Shown here: in pieces, positions 1-13,591 of the stretch
Layout of the letters: each line of letters starts with the position of its first letter
Numbering within the stretch: position 1 is the first letter of the stretch
Assembly (NCBI GenBank): GCA_037179515.1
Contig: JAXCGZ010017027.1
Coordinates: 1 to 64,000 of the forward strand
Reading direction: 5' to 3'
Source of the DNA: Halocaridina rubra
Taxonomy: Eukaryota; Arthropoda; Malacostraca; Decapoda; Atyidae
DNA length: 64,000 bases
Position numbers and translations under genes: made by a program
The notes under the pieces: generated by a model
Told to the model about the DNA's origin: nothing
Seen by the model: the letters and a program-made list of their open reading frames with translations, nothing else
The model's database searches: none

Positions 1-190
1 ATATGACAGAGGTAGGGTGGGTATGAATAGGTTAGTGCTTATTAGAAAAATCATAAAAAGAAAAACAGAATAAATAAGTAGAGTAGAATAGAATAGGTTA
101 GACATGCTGAAAATGCAATTCAAAAATGGAGCTGCCTCGTGTGTGCCAGTAGGCATGTTGCAGTGTCCTCTATTCTTATGTTCTTATGTT
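1..190 (+). repeat. 3' terminal piece of a non-LTR retrotransposon
   Basis: No gene. The stretch ends in a short tandem of TTCTTATG (about 171-188), a terminal simple repeat typical of non-LTR elements, and then passes abruptly into sequence that matches the 3' noncoding part of element B near 15409. I infer that the 3' UTR of an otherwise absent non-LTR element abuts element D here. The family is not identified. Confidence 0.4.
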
Positions 191-415
191 CAAAAGGCAA
201 TGGAGTGATAGCAACAATAACAGCCAACATAATATTAACAATACTAATAATCATGGCCATAATAAGAATAATAAAATGTAATAAAAAATACTAAATCAGG
301 AATAGCAGTATCTATACAATTGAGACTGGCATTTTGAAACAAGAACAGAGTTCTATACTTAGTTTTCATAATAATGCTCATTCTTACACTCTTTTGCTAT
401 TCGAATTCCTGCAGT

Positions 416-598
<183 letters not shown>

Positions 599-881
599 CA
601 TAGTCGTCAACTTCCTGGTTGCCCAATTTGTCAGTGGAAGTTTTATCTATTTTCTAAAACAGTTGCAATATGTGGCAGAAAAACTCATATAATAATCAGT
701 TCATCTTATGTCTTATCAGTATTTATGCAATATCAGCATGCAAAAATTTATCAACTGTAATAAAACTTGGGCACATTTATCATCTATCAAATTTGCAAAG
801 GATTAAAAAAAGAATCAATGGTTGTAATACTCTGTCAACATAGAGAAATAACAATGGTTCAGTATATAAAGGGTAAAAGAG

Positions 882-1032
<151 letters not shown>

Positions 1033-1899
1033 ATTTTTCTTCAAAAAAAACATGATTTTCGCTTATATGCCCTATTTATGACTTGACTTTTGCCCAAACT
1101 ATACAAGTGGACAGATCACAACTGCAATAATTTTCTAAGGTCTAAAAAAGAATAAAAACAAAATAACTTAGTGTACAACTGAAGAAACATCAAAGCTTAA
1201 ATCCATTTTCTTCTGTTCAACATTGCAAAGGACTTTACTGAAATGAGCATACACATCCTTGTCTATTACGGCGATCTTTTCTCTTTCTATAACTCAAAGG
1301 GCTGAGTAGAAGCACACACTCGCTATTAGTCAACATACCTCAAATGAAAGTAAAGCAAAATACTACAATCATATGTGATGATATCTCTACTACTATCAAC
1401 AAAATTACGATTATCTTAATTAGCTCAATTATAATTATAAATTTCATGACTATGATAGTAATTAACAATAATTAACTCTAGATAGCTTTTTCAAAATCTT
1501 TTTAATTATATCAAAGAGATAAAGATATTAAAGATGTTTCAACACAAAGCATAAACTATATAAAAAAAAAACGTGTATATGAAAAGAATATAAAAAGTTT
1601 GACTCTGTGTATGCGGTAATAAAATTAAAAATAATATTTCATTTGCAACATGAAAGAATGCATTTTGCTTAAGTTTCATAATCTCTTAAGGAGTTGTACA
1701 TGAAAAATAATAATATATATATATTCTTCTACTAACTCAAATGCAAATTTTTTCGAGTAACTATTCAACAGAATTACCTAAGGAGAAGGGGGAGTTATAT
1801 TTTTTTTTCCTTTTATACTTATGATCTGGTTGGTACTTGACTAACTTCTTTTTTTTACCTCTTTCCTTTTCCTACCCAAAAATACTGCCCAATATCTGT

Positions 1900-2110
1900 C
1901 TTCTAGACTTCAAATGGCTAACTTTTGCGGGGAGTTTTGCTTGTAGGCGCTGTTCCTCCCCTGTCTCTTTCTGGATCAACTTCGTGTCTTTCATACACAG
2001 AAAATGGCTGTTTGACATTCTTGTGGTCAGTTATGTGAGTGTACACTCTCCTCTGCATGACCAAGCGGAAATAATTGTGACAAACATTATCGTGGCTAAA
2101 ATTTCAGGTT
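1900..2110 (-). pseudogene. Integrase C-terminal relic of element D
   Basis: On the minus strand this matches the last part of the A integrase gene (10944-11153), including the acidic stretch around the codons for DEVDPE. The frame is broken. It shows that D descends from an element with a complete pol and kept only the tail end of integrase. The rest of pol is replaced by unrelated noncoding sequence. Confidence 0.65.
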
Positions 2111-2968
2111 TATTTTACTTATTTAACATATTCTTTCAGACAAATAATATATATACTGCAGCTAGAAAGAACAATAAAGAATCATTCATAGATTCACGTC
2201 CTTTATCACCTTAATATCTATCTTGGAATTCTCGAAAATTGAATAATAATCTCGTTGGCGGAGTAGGGGATGAAATAAAAATAAAATAAAATCTGCATCT
2301 CAAACATATCTGGGCAGGTGGAGAATCACTTTCTCAAATATATCCCTAAATAGATATCGCAACAGCTACATCACCTCCCATTAATATAACAATCATATGG
2401 CCGGATAAAGACACGGTAGTGCAGGGGAAGAATTCTCACAGACTCCATCTCCATCATGCTTCCCCAACGGACTTTCCCGTGATTCCACCCACGAAAACAG
2501 CCCCCCCCCATTATACCCCCTGTCAGTCATATCCATTCTCTCCTGCACTCGCCACTTTCAAAACACTCACCCCCCTTTTCTCTCTATCTACTTCCCTTCT
2601 GGCTGGGTGGGCACATGACTACATCACCAGTCCTAGGTCTCCCCTCTACTCCCACTAGGGGGTGTTAAGGCGACACACAAATCCCCCCCCCCAAAAAAAA
2701 ACAGCACAGTCACTAGACTTTCTTCCTCTGCATAGTGCAAAAATAAAATTGTTGTATTAAACAGTAAAGATTTTAATAACATCGTAGAACTTACTCATTC
2801 TTCAAAAGAATATGTTATACATGTAATTTAATATCAATTTCTTTATCTTAACGACGTTAAAAGAGTGATCGGTCATTTCTGCCTTTCTCTCACCAAAATA
2901 TCACCCGCGAAAAAAAAAAATCTTGAAAGCAGATGTAAGGATTTTCTCACTCGATTTCTTACGCCTTA

Positions 2969-4369
<1,401 letters not shown>

Positions 4370-4837
4370 TTAAGAAATTCATATAAAAAAATTATTTTAC
4401 ACGTACATTAAATCTTTTTCAATTCAAAAGGAATACATTTGTCTGTTTAATGATAAACTTAAACAATAATAAAAATAAACTGAACACCCTTCAATGCAAT
4501 TACTCGTTATATTATTCAAATTATAAAAAAAATAGAGTGTATTACTGCTTATAGCTATTAGTACAAATTATCCATGTTAGTAATGGGTACAGAAATTCTA
4601 CTTTAATTAATTTACTAGAGCCACACCCCTCATATATGGGTTGGCTGAGTCAATGCATAACTACAAAGTAAAGTGGTGGAGCTCGCTGACCTCAATTTCT
4701 TTATATAATGGTCCCATTACTCACTGGATACAGATGACAAGTACTTAGCTATTTTGGAAAACTGCTTCAATAACATCACGGCATTAGGCAATGGAGGAGG
4801 GGGTTCTTCTGCTTGACTTGATGATTTTCCCACCAAT

Positions 4838-4953
4838 ATTGTCCACACTCTCGTAAAATCGATGAATCGCCATCTTCTTGGTTGGATCCGGCAACATATA
4901 ACTTCTGGTAAGGGGCGTTATCACTCAAAGCCCCGGTCACACTTCAGCTCACT
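4838..4953 (-). pseudogene. gag remnant of element D
   Basis: Read on the minus strand it matches the 3' part of the B gag frame (18670-18762; codons for NAHYKKYKLPDPTKK) at roughly 80% identity by eye, with frame breaks. The match ends at about 4953. Beyond that D and B have unrelated sequences. Confidence 0.65.
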
Positions 4954-5219
4954 GTGACGGTGGTGTACATGAAGGCGCTCTTCCACTTCTTACTGCTGAG
5001 GACCTTGCCAATAGGGGGCGGGGGAGAGGAGTGACTGATTCTGGTAACATGATACTGTCGGAGTGTAGTGGGAAGCTGAGACTTTCTCCTCTCGGCGTCG
5101 CTGTCTCGCTGCTTGTAAGCGTCTAGAACTTTCTTCAACACTCGAACATTTCTTCCATAGATGCATCTCTCTGTTTCTTCTGTAAAGATATAGGCATGGA
5201 TTGATCCCGAGCTGATCAC
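4944..5219 (-). other. Unrecognised 91-codon open frame upstream of the D gag remnant
   Basis: Begins at Met (5219) and ends with a stop at 4944. The protein is basic and contains a run of four prolines. It resembles neither gag nor pol of A, and element B has gag sequence in this position instead. It could be a captured host fragment, older junk, or chance. No domain is recognised, and only its placement inside an LTR-type element is notable. Confidence 0.25.
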
Positions 5220-5229
5220 CAGTTATCGT

Positions 5230-5504
5230 AGAGTACTTCTCTCTCTACAAATCTTATTTTCACCTGAATTCCTAATATATTATTATGAACTTGGTAGCGA
5301 GGTTGGTGATAACAAATAAGCATCCTCTTCTTTAAAGTTATTAATTAGAGTATACACTTATTTAGCACCTCAGAGCTCCCATTCCTATAGTTGCTGTCAC
5401 TATCAATTCCCGCCCCCAAGGGGAAGACTTCTAACTGTGGACGTGACTTCTGCCCCTGGCAAAGGCTGAACTCTGACTAACTGGGCTCTGTTGCCAGTCA
5501 GTGG
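5230..5504 (-). repeat. Possible diverged LTR of element D
   Basis: Patches resemble the minus-strand LTR of B in the same order: an AGAGTA-containing stretch near 5348, a CACTATCA stretch near 5398, and GCCCCTGGCAAAG near 5453. The similarity is weak and the ends are not clear. It would be the 5' LTR of D, cut off by element A at 5505. Confidence 0.3.
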
Positions 5505-6236
5505 TGTCGGCGGGTATCGAGTGCATCACTGCCATCTGGCAACTATAGGCATCAATGAAATGCCGTGTGAGGCTATAGGCATCTGTGATATGCCATACGA
5601 CAATGACCTGAAACCTGAACCCAACTCTGAAAGAAACCAAGTGGGGCTGGAGATCAAGGGTGAAATTGAACACTCTCCCTTTATTTCTCTGGGCACTGTA
5701 AATATTTATGGTGGGTGACAACAAGATATATGGCTGAATCCATGGGCCTTAGCACCTGGGTGTCAAGTGCCGCTGGAGGTCAAAAGGGGCCAAGGGATCA
5801 GGTATTCCCACGACCACAAGACACACCAACTTCTGACCCGAATGTATTTACATGCCCCTGGAGAAATACCCAATACGCCTGGGGAATTTGGACCCTCTTC
5901 TACCCAATAGGCCTGTTAGAGTAGCCCCTGCCCTTCCCAAAAGAGGAAGAACTCCCTTTGGTTCTGGAAGCCTATTGGCTGACCTGTCCAAGCCGATACA
6001 CCCTGCCCTTTGGGTCATTCAAGAACACCTGAGGCGGTCAGACACAGAGAGCTTTAGTTAGAACTTTCCCCGGGGCACGAATAAGATCTCAGTTTTGATA
6101 GACAAGGAAAGGGGGCATTGAGGCGTTGGGTACATTGTACTCTTGAATAAATTTAGTTTAAAGTGAACCACCACTTGTCTGTTCTAACCTTGCTCACATC
6201 TGGTAGAAATTGTAACGTAGTGATAACACTACGTCA
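5505..6236 (+). repeat. 5' LTR of element A
   Basis: Starts TGTCG and ends TACGTCA. From 5597 on it matches the 3' LTR (21104-21743) almost end to end with scattered substitutions. It contains an AATAAA near 6150. The first 90 bp are not in the 3' LTR and contain two copies of a ~30-bp repeat beginning CTATAGGCATC, so the exact start is uncertain. Confidence 0.75.
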
Positions 6237-6237
6237 G

Positions 6238-6254
6238 TGGTGGCAGTGCGGTAC
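6238..6254 (+). promoter_or_regulatory. Primer binding site of element A (tRNA-Leu-like)
   Basis: TGGTGGCAGTGCGGTAC starts one base after the LTR. The first nine bases, TGGTGGCAG, suit the 3' end of a tRNA with acceptor 3' strand ending CTGCC-A-CCA, as in animal tRNA-Leu genes that begin GGTAGCG or GGCAGCG. The same site with CG instead of TG follows the LTRs of B and C. Confidence 0.6.
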
Positions 6255-6307
6255 GGATTACATCGGAAAAAAAAGAGAAGAAAAATTTTATAAAAGAGAC
6301 AATTTTT

Positions 6308-7398
6308 ATGCCAGTTGAAACCCGTGCGAAGAGAAAAAGAATGGCAAACATAGAAGAACAATACTCCTCGGTGCAGGAAATGATGAAAGAGGACAAGAGT
6401 CGCAAAATCCTCGAATTAGAGGAACAAGTACGACACCTACAAACCAGTGCCGAGGCCGCTCCGTCGAGAAGAAGAAACTTGGTCGACGGCGACAGCACTG
6501 ACATCGAGACCGACGCCTCAAATATCGATGAACAACGTGCGCTCTAAATTGAGAGACGATGCAGGGAGGCCAGCAGTCCATGCCCCTGCCCCGTGCCCTT
6601 GTTGGAAAGGCTCCCCGAGTCAAAGACTGTCCTTTATACTTTGACGGCGCAAATGTAAAAGGCCTCGAACACCCACCCATATTCCCCGCGGCCGAGTTTC
6701 TGAAACATTTGTCTCTGCGGATGAGAAGCACCGAGTGGACCAACGAGTACCGCATAAACGAGGTGGTTCAAAGGTGCACTGGATTTGCATCCGGCATGGT
6801 GGGCAAATATGAGTGGTCGCAGATTAAAAATTGGGAAACTTTTATGGATCGATTCCTAAAGTATTTCACAGTGCAACAGAGCGAAGAAACGCTATTAAAC
6901 AAAATTAAAAATTGTGCTCGAAGATGCAGAGAACAGTTGGATTGGTATGCGAAGAGGATTGAATCCTTAACTGACTTAGTGAGTGAGATTGCCAATAATT
7001 AGTATATGCGGCAAAGTATTGTGCGGAGTGCTCTGTGGAACACCGTTCCACCAAGGTGCCATGTCATGCTGAAATCTGACATATCAGTTCCCGACCTAGT
7101 GCTACAGCTGTCGAATTGGTTCGAGAGCCATCCCGGACATGGTCTCTCGGAAGAAGAAATTGAACAGGAAAGGCTTCTAGATGTGATAGTGATCCCCATC
7201 GCAGCAATGGCGAATGAACGAGGGCCGAGGTCTCGAGCCACAGAGAGAGAAAGATGCAGAAATTGTCACGGCCTGGGCCACCGATGGGAGCAGTGCATGC
7301 AAACGTAGAGAGCAGGCATGCTCTGCTTCAATTGCCTAGGGTCTGGACATTGGGCCGATAGTTGCCACTACGAGAAAATAACACATGGATCATGGTGA
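6308..7398 (+). pseudogene. gag: gag of element A, broken
   Basis: Structural polyprotein that would form the particle and package element RNA. The N-terminal 79 codons (6308-6547) hold a helical, coiled-coil-like segment around ILELEEQVRHLQ. A frameshift near 6545 moves the frame, which then runs through a capsid-like part (6559-7002, with WETFMDRFLKYF). In-frame TAG stops occur at 7000 and 7306. Near the end are two CCHC zinc knuckles of the form C-x2-C-x4-H-x4-C: one at 7255-7296 and one at about 7324-7365, just past the second stop. The N-terminal part is clearly related to the B gag. One frameshift plus two stops make it non-functional as written. Confidence 0.85.
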
Positions 7399-8132
7399 TT
7401 GAAAAAAAAAACTTCGTATCCCCAACGGCCCCATTTGGAAAACTTCCCGGATACTCACCGGCGAGAAGCCTCCGCTCATCTGGAACGGGAGATTGTGGAC
7501 ATCACCGGGCCAGCCCCTCAGCAGAGCTAAGTACTTGTAATTTCTGTCTAATGAGTAATGCGATCTTATTAGTAAAAATTGCGGTCGGAGGACTCCGCCA
7601 ATTTGCTTTGCTAGATACAGGCTCAACTGTATCATTAATTGATCGTAATATAATTGCAGAACCCATTACTAAATTACATACTTCAGTAATAATAACTACA
7701 GTGGGCGATAATACCCTCAATTTTGTTAAAGTTAAAGAGATAGTGAAACAAGTGATTGCATTTGAGGGGTGCCCCTCAAAATTTAGATGTGCCTTCCTTG
7801 TATTGCCTAGGTTAAGTATTGAACAGGCGAAAGTAATAATTGGATTCGAGGACATGGTAAAAATGGAAATAAATATTGTTAACACACAGGGGAAAACTAC
7901 CATAACCGTAAATGAGAACGAAGTAGTTTCTTGTTCCTGTAGCACTTCAGTGTCTGCATGCCTGTCGAAAGAAAAAAACGATAATTATATTGTAACGCAT
8001 CGGGAAGAAATTATTGAGAGCGGTACTGCATGTGTCTTGGAAGCTATTACCTCGCTGGTAGTCCCGGGCGGACAATTCTTGTACGCAGAATTTATTGGAG
8101 AGTATGCTGATTTTTTCCTAGTAAATTGTTGA
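7362..8132 (+). pseudogene. pol: Protease part of element A pol
   Basis: Retropepsin-like aspartic protease that would cut the polyprotein. The active-site motif LLDTGSTVSLID is at about 7605-7640. The frame overlaps the end of gag in a different phase, as expected for a frameshifted gag-pol. A stop at 8130 ends this frame. The sequence continues in another phase (8126-8518) before returning to the first phase in RT, so two frame breaks separate protease and RT. Confidence 0.8.
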
Positions 8133-9737
8133 TAATTCCCGATGGGTCACGGAAATTAAGAGTCATGTGTGTCAATATATTGCTGGTCCCATTAATTATT
8201 TCTAGAAACATGAAAATCGACAAATTCGACGAAGTGCAGCAGTGTTACAGTATTAATGTCATTGGGGTCGCCGAAGACTCAGAACGTACCACAAATTTGC
8301 AGGCGTTAGCGAGAGGGTTGAGCGCTGCTGAACATTCTGCTTTCATGGCCGAACTTTTCGCTAAATATCATGATATTTTTTCTTTAGATTCTGACCCCCT
8401 TTGGGGAGTGCACCCTTATGCCGTTCAATATCAACACGTGGGATCATCTCCCCACCTTTTTAAGACCCATCCGCACTCCCATTGTATACGAGAAAAAATT
8501 AGAGGGAATGGTAGCTGATTTAGAGAAAAAGGGCATCATTAGATTATCTAAAAGCCCTTGCCATAGCCCCATTGTAGTAGTAAAGAAGAAAGAGGGAGAC
8601 CTTCGACTGTGCATAGATTTTCGCAAACTGAATTTGATTTCCGAAGACGATAAATTCCCCCTCCCGATAATTGAAGATGTACTGTGTCATGTCAGCTGCG
8701 CTAAGTATTTTACCACTCTCGACCTCCTGGCGGGGTACCATCAGGTAGTCTTAGAAGAGAAGAGTAAAGCTAAGACCGCCATTTCAGTGAATAATAAACT
8801 TTATGAGTACAATTGCCTACCTTTTGGGTTAAAAAATGCCCCCAGTCATTTCAGCAGACTCATGACAACAGTATTCTTGGGCCTCATCGGTAATGCTGTG
8901 CTAGTATATTTAGATGAGTTGCTAATAATCGGAAAGACCTTTGAAGAGCACGCTCGGAACCTTATTTCGGTTTTAGAAGCTCTGAGGCAGAATAACCTTC
9001 ACGTGAAATTATCTAAATGTCAGTTTTTCAAAGCGGAAGTAGAATATCTCGGTCAAAAATTGTCATCCGCAGGTGTGGCAGTGTTGCATGATAAAGTAAA
9101 AGCCATAGAAAATTTTGCGAGACCCAAGACTTGTAAGGATGTTAGATCTTTTCTCAGACTTTGCTTGTACTAATGTAAAGTTATTGAGAAATACGCGGAC
9201 ATTTCCCGGCCCCTAGATAGACTCCAAAATGTGCATCAGATCTGCTGTACGCCTGAGTATGAGACCGCGTTTGTAGCTTTAAAGAGCGCCTTAATGTCTA
9301 CTCAAGTACTCGCTTATCCTAAATTCGATCGAGAGTTTTATGTCAAGTGTGACGCCTCCGACGTCGTGATCGGCGGAGTGATATCGCAGATAGACAATGA
9401 GAGAAGGGACTGCCCCATTAATATTGCTTCCCGAGCGCTTAAAGACTCTGAGTGGCTATATGTGACAATCGAACGAGAGGCACTTGCCATCGTGTTCATG
9501 TTAGAAAAACATAAATATTTCCTACTTGGATATCCGGTAATTATTCGTAGCGATCATTTACCCTTGAAGTACCTGCGCGATTCCGCGCACACAATCCTTC
9601 AGAGTGATGGGGAAAGAAACCCTCACGAGGTAAATAAAAGAGTGAATGGGGGAAGTGCTGAAGAGAGAAGAGAGGGTGAGAGTTGCGAGTATGAACAAGT
9701 GAGTGAGCGAGTGAGTGAGGGAGCGAGTATGAATTAG
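8126..9737 (+). pseudogene. pol: Reverse transcriptase-RNase H of element A pol
   Basis: The RT fingers and palm are recognisable: LEKKGIIRLSKSPCHSPIV, RLCIDFRKLN, TTLDLLAGYHQ, LPFGLKNAP. The catalytic YxDD box reads YLDE (8907-8918), so the second aspartate is lost. After the connection start, an in-frame TAA (9171) replaces an expected tyrosine. RNase H follows (9231-9600) with CDASD, TIEREALAIV and RSDH as the acidic sites. After LKYLRD the sequence turns into low-complexity GAG/GTGAGTGA-rich DNA (9600-9800) in place of the usual RNase H end and tether. Ty3/Gypsy type by motif style. Inactive as it stands. Confidence 0.85.
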
Positions 9738-9839
9738 CAGGAGGGGGGCACTTGTGGGTGGAATTGCGAGGAGCTCGTAAGGAAGCAAGACAGGGATAAG
9801 TTGTGGGGGGAGGTGAAGGAACCCTTGCAGGGAGTGGCC

Positions 9840-11228
9840 TGCAAAATCCCTTCTAAAATTCAACGCCGAATCAATTAATTCGTAATAGAAGAAGGAATAC
9901 TTTATAAAATTTATAAGCGAAAGAACGGAGAAGGGGGATACGCGGCAGTACTTCCCGAGGAGTTCCACGGTCATTCTCTCTTCCTGTGTCACACAAGTCC
10001 CGCGGCAAGCCATATGGGAATAGAGAAAACGTATCGGTTGCTAAGTACCCAGTTTTACTGGGAGGGGATGTATAAGGACGTTGCAGCGTATATTGAAGGA
10101 TGTCATTTGTGCAACTGTTTCAAAAGGCAACGTAGTACAGTCCCACCTGCCCGAATCAGGCCGAGATGCAGTTTTAAATGGGAAAGAGTTCATTGCGACT
10201 TGGAAGGCCCCCTGCCAGGATCATATGATGGCTGCTCGTAGATTTTTGTACTTACAGATGAATGCACAAGATATACCTTCACATACGCAATGTAGGATAA
10301 GAGGCGGTCTTGGTAGCCGTTACCCTACACCAGTTCATGTTAGTATATGGATTTCCTCAAGAAGTAGTGACTGAAAACGGATGCAGTTTCATGAACGAAG
10401 TTTTCCGGGACTTATGCGAACTAGCACAAGTTGACCATGTAGCAGTCCTGTTATAGACCGCAAGCTAACAGGTTCGTAGAGAGAAGAAATGCCTCAATCA
10501 TTACATTATTATGACAACTCGCTGCCTCTGATCCCCAAGGATGGAATCTGAAACTGAAACAAGCGAAAAAGGCTCTTAATTTCTTATATCATAAGTCAAT
10601 CGGTGACTCCTCCTATTTCCTTGTGTTTGAGGAACATCCCAAGTTACCTTGGGACACGTTTGCCCCGCAAAAGCTGTTGCCAGTGTGCGATATTGAGAGA
10701 CTTAGAATATTTGTTGTAAATACCGCCAGAAAGACATACGAACTTACGGAGGCCATTCTGGATAAACAAAAAGAGAGGTACGCAAGGGAGTATGATATAA
10801 GATATAGCACAAAGACGCATGAAGCCAAAGTAGGTGAGAGAGTCTTTGTAAAAAATGTCAACCGCCAGCATAAAATGTCCCCCTTTTACTTAGGACCATA
10901 CCGAGTGTTAAAGATAACGCATGATAAAATAAAACTTAGAAATTTACGCAGTGATAAAGTTTGCCACTATCATTCCAGCTTGGTCATAAAGAAGGAGTGT
11001 GAGCTGATAAGAAGCGACAACAAGAATGTCACACAACCGTTTCCCACATTTGAAAGAGATGAAGTCGATCCAGAAGCCGAAGAGACAGGGGAGGAAACGG
11101 CGCCCGTCGCACATCTCCCCGCAAAAGCTAGTCATCTGCAGTCCAGAAGGCAAACCTTGGGCAGTATTGGGGTAGGAAAAGAGATTAATAAAAGGAGGTT
11201 AATAAAATATCTAACCGTGCGTAAGTAA
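9840..11228 (+). pseudogene. pol: Integrase of element A pol
   Basis: Would insert the cDNA copy. The HHCC zinc module is visible in the 9980-10130 stretch (a His pair and the CHLC pair). The DDE core starts with DLEGPLPGS near 10198. A stop at 10239 and frame changes follow. The second acidic site lies in a TENG motif (about 10373) where Asp would be usual. The last 201 codons (10623-11228) are open and hold the C-terminal DNA-binding region (VGERVFVKN, SPFYLGPYRVLKI) and an acidic tail. That tail survives as a relic in B and D. Confidence 0.8.
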
Positions 11229-11690
11229 AGACAAACAGACAGAAAATTATATGTTGAACTTCCACCCTGTCTCCTGAGGTAATTCTGCCGTGTAGTCACT
11301 CGATCGGCGAGTTAGTTTGACTTCCTAGAAAATATATATATGCTATTTTTTTTATGCATGATTCCCTAACAGATTTCGAGCCTTAAGCAAAATTCAATTT
11401 TTAAAGGTTGCAAATGAAATATTCTTCTTCTTTTTTTTCTAATTTTATTACTGCATGCACAGTAATTTTTTTTTGTGTTTATATTGAGGGATTGACATAG
11501 CCCTAGTGCGATAAATGTAAAATTTTAAAAATAATAATTCCACACTATTGTTAATTTTTATGATATAAAGTACTCTCATATTAATTAACTTTCTTTGAGC
11601 TTTTCAGTGAATGTGCTGGAAGGAATGTATTCTCTCTTTCTTGAGTCATATGGGGGTGGACCGCAAAGTATTTCAAGGCCATCCAGTCAA

Positions 11691-11692
<2 letters not shown>

Positions 11693-11779
<87 letters not shown>
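11693..11779. repeat. (CT)n microsatellite
   Basis: About 43 CT units. It is the counterpart of the AG tracts at 883-1028 and 15904-15950 in the sister elements. Confidence 0.95.
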
Positions 11780-11781
<2 letters not shown>

Positions 11782-12052
11782 CCCTTCCGGACTGAAACAT
11801 GCTACTTCTTTATGTTAACAGAATGTTATAATTATTGATTCTTTTTTTTTTTATTCTTTTTTGGCAACTTTGCTAGGTGATAAATATGCTCATGTCTCAT
11901 ATTGTTTGATAAATGCTTACATGCCGTTACTGCATAAATATGGCAGAATTAAAGTAATAACAGTGAGAGTTCTTCTGCCACATACTGCAATTGTCTTAGA
12001 AAACAGCTAAGCTCCACTGACAAATTGGGCAGCCAGCAGGTTGGTGTCTATA

Positions 12053-12201
<149 letters not shown>

Positions 12202-12990
12202 ATGACTGCTGGAATTCAAATAGTAAAAGAGACTGACCGAAAGAAATTGATTTTAAAATAAGCAGTATTGTGGAATATAAGTATAGAACTCAGTTCTTGC
12301 CTCAGAATGTCAGAACCATTTGTATATTTCCTGTTATTCCTGATTTAGAGTTACTATTTTTTATATTTTCTTATTATTACTATTGTGATCATGATTATTA
12401 TTATTGTTATTCTTATTATGTTGGCTGTTATTGTTGCTATCACTCCTTGGCCTTTCGCTAATTATTATTTTCATAATGCCATCAGCAGTAACAAAATGAT
12501 TCGTATTTATTTTGAATTCATGCTTTTATGCTATTGCAGTCACTATTAATAAGAGTATCTCTTTAGTGGCTAGCCCCAGTATTTCATGATTTTTTTAATA
12601 CCTATAGAAAAGTAATATCATGCATAAATAAACTATTTGTGATTCAGCTACTTCCTAAAAGATTGTAGACGCCTATCTGAACAGTGTAGATGTATATGCA
12701 AGTACAAACTTATTTTCAGGCAGCCTCGACCTTCAAATTTTAAAATTTTAATTTTCTTTTTTTTTCTCTCAAGCGAGTCCCTTTTACCCATTGGAGAGAT
12801 TGCAAGCGCCTACAGGTGCAGGGGAGGCAAAGTATGCCCTCTGAATGCAGACATATGGCCATTGTTTGTACACAGAGGTCATATGTATTCTTTCTTGCAG
12901 TTGTATTAGCGACGTTAGGCCCTAATTTCCGGCTCTAGAATCTACTCCAGGCTATGTTCGTATTTTTCAGCTAGTGGAGGGAGATACCCT

Positions 12991-13579
12991 TGACGTAAAG
13001 GTTTACTTACTACGTTATAATTATTAGTACCAGACGGGTACAAGGTAAGAATGGACAAGCAGTGATTCCTTTATCTTAATTTATTCTAGAGTACAACACA
13101 TCTTCGACGCCTCAATGCCCCCACCCTATGACTATCACAATCTCTGATCTATTCGTGCCCCTGGCAAAGTTCTAACTAACCCTGTCTGCCTTGGGTGGTT
13201 CTTGAAATACCCCAAGGGCAGGGCGTGGCTTGACATCCAGTTCTGCAAATCAACTCCAGGTTCGAAGTGGATTCCCGCCTATTTTGGGGAGGGGCTATTT
13301 CAACGAGCCTATTGCAAAGGAGTGGGTGGTAATTGCCTATTGCCATTGGGTATCTCCCCCGGGCATGTACTTCACATTTAGGACAAATGTTCGTGTGTGG
13401 TATTGGGAATAAAGGACTTGTTTATATCTCACACCCTCTTGAGGTATTTGACGCCAGATGCCGAGTCCCATGGGACCAGCCATATATCTTCGTGACCCTT
13501 TTAACATAGGCCTCATCCTAGTAAACACTGGAGAGAGTGTTCAATGTTCCCTTTGACCTCTAGCAAAAGTCTTGCGACA
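12991..13579 (-). repeat. 3' LTR of element B
   Basis: 589 bp, TG...CA ends on the minus strand, matching the other LTR at all but one noted position. On the minus strand an AATAAA lies near 13080, the likely polyadenylation signal, and a TAAATAGG-type AT-rich box is in the middle. Confidence 0.95.
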
Positions 13580-13591
13580 TCCCTCCCCACT
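13580..13591 (-). promoter_or_regulatory. Polypurine tract of element B
   Basis: On the minus strand it reads GTGGGGAGGGA directly against the start of the 3' LTR, the expected place for plus-strand priming. Element A has GTGGTGGTGGGGGG in the same place (21073-21086). Confidence 0.75.
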
